From Perkinsus olseni (lineage: Eukaryota; Perkinsozoa; Perkinsida; Perkinsidae), in assembly GCA_013115135.1 (NCBI GenBank), contig JABANP010000072.1, positions 62,001 to 126,000 on the forward strand: a stretch of 64,000 nucleotides of DNA, in the 5' to 3' direction. The notes beneath the pieces were generated by a model. That model was not told the DNA's origin, did not search any database, and was given only the letters and a program-made list of their open reading frames with translations. A program made the position numbers and the translations under genes. Shown here piece after piece: positions 11,667-21,919 of the stretch (the stretch's first letter is position 1; each line of letters begins with the position of its first letter).

Positions 11667-13022
11667 ATGCGCATCGCAGCTCTTTTTGGTATCTACATCT
11701 CCGCCGAGGCCACTAACGGCTATGACGAGAAGACTGTTCTGTCTACCATATCTAACGGTATGTTCATAGATGTCCGCACTCTCTCCGACCATCTGAAGGA
11801 GGGCTGGCATTCCTCTCGACGCCCAAATGATGAAGATGGCTGACTTCCTCGATGAGGCAACGGTGAAAACTCTCAACAACGTCCGAGTTCAGGTGGTTCA
11901 CACCTCTCCCGAATCCGTTACACACGAGGAGCTCTGCAAGTACCTTGATAATGTTAGCCGCCTTCTTCCCCAGATTGATGATATAGACTGTAGCCCCAAC
12001 GAGGCGACTGAGACGCAATGGCTAGATCCCGAGCTTCACGTTAACGACGCAGGGGCTTGGTGCCAAGACCATCTCAAGCGTATGAGAATGGGAGAGGTAT
12101 GGGACTCCCATAATGGGAGATGGCCAAGCCCTACATGCGAAGAGACCCCGTCCGTGTTGCTGTCATCGATTCCGCTGTGGATTTCTCGGACCCTGATCTC
12201 TACCCTGTAAGAGGCACTTTCTACAAGAAGGATGGCACGCCTTTCTATGGCACCTGGAATTTCGTCGACGATACCCACGTGCTGGGCAATGATACTCGTC
12301 ATGGTACCGCATGCGCGAAGGCTATGGCTTCTCAAGGCAACAACACCGTGGGAATCACAGGTGTTGCCCCCAACCACATCAAGCTGGCTTCGCTGCAGTC
12401 AATGCAAGAATTGAGGGGCAGCTGGGCAGCGACGGTAGAAGCCTTGGACTTCGCCATTGAGATCAACGTTGAGGTTATTTCGATGTCTTTGGGCGCCTTC
12501 ACGTCGGAGCAAACGCGCCGCATGCTCCGTCGAGTTCTGGATGAGGTTCAGCGTAATGATATTGTACTCGTGGTCCCCGCCGGTAATGATGGGAAGTATG
12601 CCTATAACTATTACCCATGCTGGTATGGTGGTTCTAAATCTATCTGCGTTGGCGCCCTCAGTAACGAGCAAGGAACTCACATGGCCATGTTCTCCAATTT
12701 TGGTGGGCAAGTCGATATTGCTACGTACGGCAAGGACATATGCATTGGTTTCAAAGAGGATGGGACCCCTGATCTCGCAACTGGAACATCCATAAGTACC
12801 CCTATGGTTGCCGGTTTTGTGACTATCCTTCGTTCTATGGGAATCCAGCCTAGTCAAGTCAAGTCTCTACTGGTTAACAATGCTGATCCTTTAGACCATG
12901 TTGGTAGCGCTATACGACCAGGCAGTGACGGCCTCAATGCCGTGAGGACCATTCGGGCAGCTATACATGAGTTACACAGGCAACTCAGCCCAGCCGGTTT
13001 ACGAGGAAATAGACAACTGTAG
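11667..13022 (+). pseudogene. subtilisin-like serine protease (S8 family), copy B, frameshifted prodomain
   Basis: Second copy of the secreted subtilase. From 12120 to the TAG at 13020 the catalytic domain is one uninterrupted frame. It holds Asp in VIDSAVDF, His in RHGTACAKAMA, Asn in VPAGNDGK and Ser in GTSISTPMVAG, plus the segment that copy A has lost. Upstream there are two breaks relative to copy A. One is an extra G at about 11800 (GAGGGCTGG against GAGGCCGG). The other is a 14-nt palindromic insertion at 12105-12118. The leader and prodomain are thus out of frame with each other and with the protease domain. A product starting at the internal ATG 12120 would have neither a signal peptide nor a prodomain. 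I treat it as a pseudogene unless the single-base change is a sequencing error, and even then the 14-nt insertion remains. Confidence 0.8.
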
Positions 13023-13024
13023 AT

Positions 13025-14195
13025 GTCGGCTCGATTAATCAGCCGCCTCAGTCCTTCGTCGGAAGAAGAACAAATGTCTTTCTGCTAAATTTTTGGAATT
13101 TTCTCCGCTCCTTGGTCCAACTTCAACCCATAGGGCGTTTTTATCACTTCCTACACTCCGATTTCTCGCATGTCTACGAGTCTTGTTCTCAAGTTATGGA
13201 TGAGAGCTGGGGTTCCGAATTGTGACGTATAATATAATTATCCTCACTAACTAGGATGTCATCGACAAGCGGATTTGCAATGAGGGTTCTGAAGCGTACA
13301 GTTTCAAATTAGCGAAATCGTTCGCTCTTCACGTTTGCGGTCAAGCGCGGGGCCTTCCTCCAAAACACTGAAGGGCTTTGAGGAGCTCATATGTCATCGT
13401 CGCTCGATCGATAATCGGGCCTTTTTGGAAGTCGATACTATTCATCCGAGAGACTCTTGCCGAGTTTGAGCCAGTACGGGCATTTTGTTGCCAACGGTAC
13501 CGCGATCGCCAAACCTATACAACTAAGCGCTCCCTGGGCAAGTTGGCCGATCCGCGAGCAGCCGTCTACGACAGTATAACCTGTACTGCAGTGCGCTCTG
13601 ACTGCCGTTGATGGACAGTGACTGTCCGACAGTCCTCAGGATCTGAGTAGCACCAGGGTATGAACTGGAACACGAGTATCAGTGAATCTGCGTTCCTCGA
13701 TATCAGTTCCGCCTCGAAGAGCGACCAGGCTCAAAGATTCAGCAGGCTGTCAACTATCAATGGCCGCACGCAATACGGATACATCCGGCGGTCATTCAAC
13801 ACAGCAACTTTATAAATTTTGCATCCCAGCAGGACTGGAGAACCTGTAGGGATGACGACAACAGGCGACCACCGCGTGAAGCGCCTTTCTCTTCGTTTTC
13901 CGTGTTTGTATTTGGCCTGCGCGAATGCGTAGTCGCCACCCTTTCAGGTTAGTCGTCCACTCGAGTCGTCACTCAGTCGCGCTTGATAATCGGTCGGGTG
14001 GAAGCTCGATGTCCGATTTCACCGGACCGATGAGGCTTGCTGTGTTGCATTTTCACCAAGGGGTGGTCTTCCTGGCGTAGGTGCTCGACGTCCGCAAGTA
14101 ACCGTGCGAGTTGTGCGTACTCCTCAAATAGAGTGTCGAGTCGACACTATCGACACAACGCGCCATGGGCAACTCCGAAGAAACACGTTTTGTAG
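13025..14195. other. spacer between subtilase and glycosyltransferase, copy B
   Basis: Counterpart of 3300-4430, with no gene recognised. It contains the second 14-nt palindromic insertion (13620-13633) that is absent from copy A, and a 26-bp region near 13785-13810 that replaces different DNA in copy A. Confidence 0.55.
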
Positions 14196-14208
14196 CTTGG
14201 CGCAGAAG

Positions 14209-17036
14209 TCAAGAATGAGGGCAGATCCCTTCAAGCAAGAGGCTCTTAGATTTCCGCACATTCTCCACCAGTCTGATGTACTGTGGTCGCAGCGTCTCTA
14301 TGTCAACTGGGAAGGCTCTCGAGCCGAAACCATAGGACCGAGGAGGATTCCAGTTGTCAACATGTCGTATACCAGACCAGAGCGCCAGGTGATTGAACAG
14401 ACACCAGATTGGACATTCGTTCTCGTGAGCCTGCCTATCATGCCATAACTCGAGGTAGCCGCCGTACTTGGGCAGGAAGGTAACATAAGTCGCCCCTGCT
14501 CCATGTGAGGTTATGAGGATATCACTGCTTGACACAGCAGCGATTTGATCCCGGGGGCTCAGGGTTGCGATATCAACCGCTGAGACTGATACGTTGGCGC
14601 TCTCCTCTAGCATCCTCACCAGCTCAGCTTCGTTCTGAACCTGCCTGTACGGTTGACGTACCATAAAGGTGATTGGCTGGAGCTGCTCACCTGTCTGGTC
14701 ACGGTCCCGCGACGAGCTAGGAAGAGCACCCTCAGTTTATCGACTTCTATGGGCTTGTTCGTCAAGTTGTAGTGCGATAGTATCCTGTATGCCAGCCCGA
14801 CGGGGGCCGCCAGTGGGTGTGTGCATCCTGAAGTAGTGGCGACGGAGACTAATGCAAACGCTAGTCTAGCATGGGGATAGTAGAGAACCGCCAAGGATAC
14901 TTAAATGAGTGACTGCACCAGCCCGCCAGCTTACGGATAGCCACTTCGTAGTGTGTCGCCTGGAAAGGTGTGTTGTGCATGGAGGGTGCAACAATAACCG
15001 GCCCACTGAGTAGTACGGCTTCATCTTGGATGTCGCCGATGGTCAAAACCTCTCCTGCCAGGGCGTCGATAAACTCAGTGTGCCATACTGGTATATTGTT
15101 ATCAAGGAAGATAAGTCTGACATCGGGCCCCGGCTCTATGCCGAAGACCAACAGAGATTGGTATATGTTGAGATAGTGCATATAGCTGTGCCAAAGATTC
15201 CTGTCCTCTCGCTTCCCGTTACTCTCGCGCCAAGTCAACACGGTTGCACCGCTCAAGACTCGTGCCGATGGAGCCAGAGCACCCGCCCAATCGGCTGACT
15301 CTACGAAGTCCCGCACGTAATTGCCCGTGAATAGGTTGTCATAGTCGACTGTTGCTGCTCGCACGTCGCATTGGCCGGACAGGAACCCAGGCTGGTACGT
15401 GAAGTATGCGTCTGGCGTTCCACTCATCCATGCTCTGTGTTTGAGACGGAAGCTCTTCCGGAGCAGTCCTGGCTTCAACTGTATCTTCTCTCCCCAGCAC
15501 AGATTGGCGTTATCAGCCGCAACGGGATGGAAGGGGTTGTTAGCTACGGTGCAGTAGAACTTAGTCGCCGCTCCGTCGCAGAGACGCAAGGCTTTCGAGA
15601 AGAAATTGTTGTAGTAGGTGGTGTCAATATAATCGCAATCTGGGTCACGTGGTTGTCCATCGAATGGGAGCATTGTGAGCCGGGGATCGGATATTTGACC
15701 CAGCGTCGGCGGGGCGGCGCATCCCCCACTGGAGGCCAGCTCTGGGTATTGGGGCTTGGCTACAGACCTGAAAGGGTATGGGAGGGAAGCATAACAAAAG
15801 CATCCTAGAAAGAGGCCCTTATGGGCTACCTCGGACTCATGTTTGGGTTCTCTGATTGGCATTTCACGTAAGATACGCTGCCTTTATTCTCATCTGCAGT
15901 AACTAAGATCGAACTGTGCTATACTAGTCTACCTATCAAAAGTACTCTGCAACGGTCTCGCTGATTCTTTCGCGTAGCACCTCTCCCCCTCGGCGTGCTG
16001 CTCGCACTGGACACCCGTGCAGCGGCTATTCAGATCGGAGCAGTGGTGGAGGGCCGCCTGCAGCATTGTCCGCTGACGGGTGGTACCATCGATCGTCGGT
16101 CACCGTACTATCACCTCCAGTGGGAACCATCTATGATCTCTCTCACAGGTAGAGGAGTAGCACCATAAAGCGTTGGGGCCAGACAGCTCGGTGGAGTTGA
16201 GCCTCTTGAATCTGGAAAGCTCCTGCAGAGCGGCCAACTCCGTCTCGTCGTGTGGCAGAGTGAAAATGGCCTGTGATTCCCTGCTCACCGTTGGCCTCTT
16301 GGCCCGGTTAAGAGTGAGTGCACGCGATCTTCAGAACATTCCGTATCCATCGGGCTGGGCCGTCTGTAGTCCACACAGCCATCGCAATCGCAATGTAACG
16401 AGGTCGAGCCGCACCTGAGAACCGCCGGCTGCTGCACTATGGTCATGACGTACATATGATGCCGTCCACGTAGGTACGAGGGCGAAATAGACAGCGTATC
16501 GTCAGAGTGCTGAAGGACTCAGTTATCAGTAGCCCTCACCATCCAGCTGCGGAGCAGCATGGGAAGTCTCCTGCCGCGTCACACTTCCTCCCGCCGAACT
16601 CAGCGCCGCATCTCAGATCTCGGAGAGCTGACCTCTCCGGATTCGAAGTACTGGTCACCAGTGGAGGCTTCCCTAAAAACTCAGCTTTCGTAAGTTCATT
16701 AGGCTGGCGTCTTGTAAGATTGGTAGAAGGCTGCCTGGACAGTGGCTGAACCCGACCACGGGTGTCAGTATCTGAGATAGCGTCACCAAAGATCCGTGGT
16801 CCAAGTTTGAGTCTCTCCAGCGGACGACAGTCGGCAGTTGCTCCACGCTAATCTCAAGGACTAGCACCTTCAGCGTACACAACCATCGTCTTCTTGGCGA
16901 GGGATACGGCAGCTCGTAGATGGGCCAAGAATTCTTCCAGGGGCTGTTGCAACTCGGTGCGGTCCAGGAACCACATGTTGAGAGCACTCAGCCCAAGGAT
17001 GATGACGAATAGTGAGAAGACATCGCTGATGGCCAT
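14209..17036 (-). CDS. GT61-type glycosyltransferase (type II membrane protein), copy B
   Basis: Paralogue of 4446-7268 with the same exon order. The ATG at 17036 starts the same signal-anchor. The large exon 15862 to about 14900 keeps NLWHSYMHYLNIYQSLLVFG and LLSGPVIVAPSM, and the last exon keeps SSDILITSHGAG and GGYLELW with the stop at 14209-14211. Both Cys-rich middle exons are present. Differences are scattered substitutions and small indels confined mostly to introns, for example 14880-14930. This suggests purifying selection on both copies, in contrast to the broken subtilases beside them. Confidence 0.8.
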
Positions 17037-17194
17037 CGGAAATCTTATGCTGCAAACGGTAAGATAGGACTAGCCCGTATGATAGTCCACCACAGCACGA
17101 TTCAGAGCGCGGTGAACGATGAACGTTTGACGATCCAAACGTCGCCAAGGAGCCCCCAAGGGTAAAGCCGAAGCTAAAAGGTGGGCTCAGAGCG

Positions 17195-17316
17195 GAGATT
17201 CTCCGCCGGAGAATCTCTCCGTAACGGCCTCAAGAAGCGATTGACTGGCTTGCGGCCCGCGAGTCGTAGCTATGTTCGAAATAGTTCCCGCGAGTCGCAG
17301 GAGCTATTTCGAACAT
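17195..17316. repeat. two short inverted repeats upstream of glycosyltransferase copy B
   Basis: At 17195-17217 an 11-bp arm GAGATTCTCCG and its exact reverse complement flank one base. At 17272-17284 the 13-bp arm ATGTTCGAAATAG has an exact reverse complement at 17304-17316. Both could form hairpins. They are the left edge of a palindrome-rich, gene-poor stretch. Confidence 0.8.
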
Positions 17317-17394
17317 GTCTTGTCCGAGTTTTCGTCGGCCAGAAGTGGTTTGCATTTCACAGAATCCGAGTTCACAATCGACTGTCGCGTAATT

Positions 17395-17610
17395 GGGCGC
17401 AATAGGAAATTCTTACGCGAGGTTCTCACGCGGCTTAACGCGCATAATGCTCGTTAAGGGTGTGCGAAGCGTAAAACGCGTTTTACACATGCCATTACGC
17501 GTACTACGCATACCAGCTCCTCGTGATCTCGCGCAATGGCGTATTTCGCGTGCGTTAATGCACGAAGTGTATTTCCGTAATTCGCGTAATTACACTGGCG
17601 TACAACTGTT
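17395..17610. repeat. CGCGTAA/TTACGCG-dense degenerate array
   Basis: Within about 215 bp there are more than ten TACGCG, TAACGCG, ACGCGT or GCGTAA words in both orientations, such as AACGCGTTTTAC and ATTACGCGTACTACGC. No frame looks coding. The same word family occurs upstream of the other glycosyltransferase copy (7340-7740). Confidence 0.6.
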
Positions 17611-17619
17611 CTACGCGTA

Positions 17620-20270
17620 ATGACGATGCATCTTCATTGTATAGGTTCGGCCACGGATATGCCGCTGACAGTGGAATGCCACCCTGCCGTGGAGATTCTC
17701 AGCGGTCCCTGTTGAGAGGAGAATTTCAAGGGAAGAATTTTCTTCGTCAGTGGAGACTGCCTTTTCCTGATGAGACTCTGCACTGGATAACGAGATCCGG
17801 GAGGTCTCAGGCTGCAGCAACTGAGAAGAATGGCCCATCGAATAGTTGATGAGCTCGATGGTTTCCTGTAGCATTCATCGTTGCTCCGCTACGGCGGTGC
17901 TCTATCGTCTCATCACACACGATGTCAAAGACCACGACTACTGCTAGTCGCCTTAATAACCTATGCTGAACGTAGTCACGCTGTTAACCGACCTGGCACA
18001 TATTTACCCCAGTAAGCCCTACCGAGTAGGGTAACCCTTTGACTCTGTGGTACCGATTGCACGACAGTTGTCCGATATTAGTAATATGAGCTGTGATACT
18101 ATATTACAGCTCGTTGCGAGCTGCTCGTAGCTTACGAGCCCCCATATATAAAGTCTAGGTATATGTAAGTATACGTATTATTATCCCGTGGGTCCTACGG
18201 TGGAATAATTTGCGATTGCCTGCTAGTCAGTTTGTCGATCAATAATGCGATGTTAAATTTCGGGACCTTCCGTGGCTCTCTCTGTCTTCTCAAGCAGGTG
18301 ACAATATGCCGACTTTCACAGATTCGTACCGATTCGGTCATCTCGGAATCCTCCTGCTGCTCTTCGTAGACCATCCTGTGCTCTTCTACGTTCAACACGC
18401 GGAAATGCCTCCAATGACATCAAGCTATCGTTCCAGATTGACACACATCTCACGTACGCGTACGTGCCAGTGCCACCCAGATTCTTTGATCTGAATCGAG
18501 ACGTGCCAGCGCATTTAACAGAAAGATATACACCATTCACTCCGACTAGATTACCTGCTAAAACCGATCTCGTTAGATGATCTGTGAGTACCACTTGCAT
18601 GAATATTGGTTCACCACATCCAGGAATCACCTCTATGTAGCCCCCATTGACGTACTCGGTTAGTTTAGACAACCTGGCATCAATCCTAGGCTTTTCCTAC
18701 CGTGTTTCTCTGGACGGGAGTCTCCGGTGAACAACAATGATTTTTTGAAAGAAGCAATCGGTAACAAGTCTGTGAGATGAGGTTCGAACGCTTTAGCTAA
18801 GACATCAATCTTATCTGCCACAGGTTATAACCACATGTATCGCATTCGTACGTGAGAACATCAATTCGAGCCTCAACTGAACAGAGGAGAAAAGCGTCAA
18901 TGAGCAAAATATTGTCAAAGAACTCGTAGAGAGGCTCTCTCAGAGAGCCTTCAGCGCCCTCAAAGACCTTGAACACAATCGCATCACTTTTCACAAATCT
19001 ACTATCTCCTTTAAAGGAGATCGGTGGATTTGTGAGAAGTTCACCCCGACCTCTCGGAGAGACCTAGGCTTCATGTCTTTGGGCGATTGCAAGTAGGCCT
19101 ATCTCATCTGACTGCTGCTTATGGCAAGATTGCAAGGCATGCTTATTACACAGAAATCCTATTTTATGCTCGATATCTAGATACATCCAAGGGAGAATAA
19201 TCGTCAGCGTGAGCGTTATTATTATGCTCTCGACTAATCAGCCTATGATAACGAGGCCTGAGTGCATGAATCTCGTCCATGGAGAATTGATGACATCCGA
19301 AAACAGTTCTTGAAGAACTGACAAATTGTCAGTGACAATGCATATGCTCGAGCAGAAAAGCAATCACAAACTCGTTCAGACCACTGAATCTGATGTAAAA
19401 GTAGCCGCGCCTCAAAGTGTTGCCAACGATCGCCTCCCTCAACTTCAAGGCTTCAAGGCACAGTTGTGTCTCTCTAGGTCATCTACAGCTATATCCATCT
19501 GATCGCTCATGCCGTCCGCAATCCTCTGTGGACTACACTGTAGTCCACTGTAGTCACTACAGACTGGAGTTGCATCATCAATTTCCTTTTGCCTAAAGCT
19601 CTCATATTTCTGCAATTCCCATCCCGACGAAATTATCCCAAGCATTATCGCTGGCATCCTTGGCCTCATACTGTTCGGGTCTCGAATTTCTGTCAAGTCT
19701 TATCACTTTTATATCGTTAGTATCACTCGCATATGAGACATTGGACGAAGAAAATACCTCCCCGCGATCCTTCCGTGCATTCTGCATGTTGAGAATCGCC
19801 AATTTGACGAGCCGAAGATACTAATCGAGTGATCTCGCATTCAAAAACATTATAGATTATATGCTGATTCAGACTGATTCAGCATGCGTGGCCGCGTCAG
19901 ACCAAAACGCGGGTTTAACCATTTTATAACAAAACGCAAGCCATGAAAACAATAAGGAAATGTGTGATACTGCTGTTGGTCTCCCACGAAACCATTCTAC
20001 AAACGTATATCAGAGGAACAGTTCCTCTGATATGCGTTCGGGTTTCCTCAGGAACTTCTCACGTGTGAAGGGGTTGCTAATAGCAACGTGATATCATCAT
20101 CTCAATTCTCGGAACCTTCGCGACGCGAGTGCTTGCGGGCAGGTAACGTCATAGGCATCGGCTCGTAACTCCCTGAGCAACGAGCGAATCTAATCGGAAA
20201 GCATGTCATTTGCATGACGTCAACCACATGTGGGAGTGGCAACTCGCTTATTCTAATGGTGTATCACTAG
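17620..20270. other. gene-poor, palindrome-rich region
   Basis: I see no conserved protein or RNA gene here. The DNA contains many short inverted repeats. The clearest is CGTATATCAGAGGAAC at 20004-20019, followed after one base by its near-exact reverse complement (20021-20036). Another is CTCCTTTAAAGGAG near 19010. The segment 17620-17880 shows weak similarity to 26160-26350, next to the other kinase-glycosyltransferase junction. Confidence 0.55.
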
Positions 20271-21640
20271 CTCACCAGTGTTGAGAGAAGCTGCTGACGC
20301 TCGGGGTGGAGGTGTAGGGTCTGCAAATCCTTCCATCCTGCCATCACGACCCCCATAGCGACCAAACGTAGAAGAGAAGGAATAACCTGATCCCCGGCAC
20401 TATATAGTGATCCTTTTGTCCACAATATTGGCGAGCATTCTCAAACCAGTAGCTACTCAGTTCTACCTGAAGGATGTGGACGGCCGGAGAGGCTGCTACT
20501 GGGTGAACTCGGCCTCGGCTGGATCCTCAGGTCATACCGGCGAGTAGCTGAAATCGGCCTCTTCCTGACAGTCGCCCCAACGTGACTTGGGATCGATCTT
20601 TCGCAATACAGAGCAGACCGCCCAGACAGCTGATAAGATTCAGATCCGTGCTGCATGACTTGCGATGTGTCTCCTGAAGGCGTGGGCATTGGCTAATAAC
20701 TTCCTGACAAACTAGCTAATGTGATCGAAAAGCATGTCAGCCACATCCGGGAGTTGCAATGCGTGTGTTTGTTGTGTTTGGTGTATGATCAACTCACCAG
20801 TGTTGAAAGATGCTGCTGGCGTTCGAGGCAGAGGTGTAGGGTTTGCAAATCCCGCCATCCTGCCACCACGATCTCCATGACCTTCATGGCGACCAAATGT
20901 AGTAGAGACGGAAGAGCCTGATCTCCGGCAATAGATAGCAATACTTTTGTCGACAATATTCGCGAGCATGCCCAACCCAGGTTACCTGGAGGATGCGGAC
21001 GGCCGGAGAGGCTGCTACTGGGTGAACTTGGCCTCGGCTGAATCCTCATGTCATATCGATGAGTATCCGAAATCGGCCTCGTCCTCAAAGTCGCCCCAAC
21101 GTGACTTGGGGTCGATCTTTCGCAATACAGAGCAGACCTCCCAGACCGCTGATGAGATTCAGATCCTTGCTGCATGACTTGCGATGTGTCTCCTGAAGGC
21201 GTGGGCGTTGGCTTATAACTTCCTGAGAAACGAGCTGATGTGATCGAAAAGCATGTCAGCCACATGTGGGGGTTGCAACTCGCTTATTTGTTGTGTGTGG
21301 TGTTTGATTAACTCACCAGTGTTGAAAGATGTTACCGGCGTTCGAGATAGAGGTGTAGAGTTTGCAAATCCCGCCTTCCTGCCACCACGATCTCCATGAC
21401 CTTCATGGCGGCCAAACGTAGTAGAGAAGGAAGAACCTGATCGCCGGTAATAAAGAGTAATACTTTTGTCGGCAATAATCGCGGACATGCCCAACCCAGG
21501 TTACCTGGAGGATGGGGACGGCCGGAAATGCTGCTACTGGGTGAGCTCGGCCACGGCTGGATCCTCATGTCATCTCGACCAGCAGCTGGAATCGATGTCG
21601 TCCTCACCGTCGCTCCAGAGTGACTTGAGGTCGACTTCTC
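20271..21640. repeat. three tandem units of about 520 bp carrying a duplicated exon
   Basis: Units start at 20271, 20793 and 21312 with CTCACCAGTGTTGA, a spacing of 522 and 519 bp. Each contains the same exon-sized segment on the minus strand (about 205 bp) plus about 315 bp of intron-like DNA. Unit-to-unit differences are scattered substitutions. The third unit runs into the coding frame that ends at 21913. Confidence 0.85.
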
Positions 21641-21913
21641 GTAATGCGGAGCAGACCCCCCGTACCGCTGACACGATTCTGGTCTGTGCTGCACGACTTG
21701 CGAGCCATCTGCAGACGTTTGCCCCAACTCCCGCTCCTCCCTCTCCTGCTCTCTCCTGAGCTTCTTCTTCTTGTTGGAGTTTTGGTTCCGACGTCGCTTA
21801 TCGGCTGCTCTCGTACTCCTCGACTTTGGTCTGACGTGTGCAGCTGATAAAGTCGGAGGTGATTGTATACGATACTCATAGCCAGAGTTCTTTGTAGATA
21901 AACTTCGAGTCAT
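20453..21913 (-). CDS. hypothetical protein with tandemly triplicated exon
   Basis: No family recognised. From the ATG at 21913 the first part has a very basic stretch (KRRRNQNSNKKKKLRREQER), possibly a nuclear-localisation or RNA-binding region. It then enters a module of about 66 residues containing SQVVQHRPES, SATVR-like and MRIQPWPSSPSSS motifs and ending SGRPHPPG at a GTAACCTGGG donor. The same module recurs as separate exons at about 21190-20990 and 20670-20460. Each is preceded by a CCTTCAG acceptor and ended by a donor. The exons are phase 1 at both ends, so splicing them in series keeps the frame. The module is rich in Ser, Pro and Arg and is probably disordered. The 3' end of the gene is not resolved; it could use a stop reached in the intron after the last module. 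Confidence 0.5.
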
Positions 21914-21919
21914 CAGTTT

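Noticed and set aside
11667..12120. Reading the 14-nt insertion in subtilase B as part of a small intron
   Set aside because: A GTATGG...GGGAG interval of 23 nt could be drawn, but it would remove residues that are coding in copy A, and the upstream single-base frameshift would remain.
20947..21177. Plus-strand frames in the 520-bp repeats beginning near PNPGYLEDADGRRGCYW
   Set aside because: They overlap the minus-strand repeated exon, which has consistent splice signals and symmetric phase; the plus-strand frames do not. They are probably shadows.
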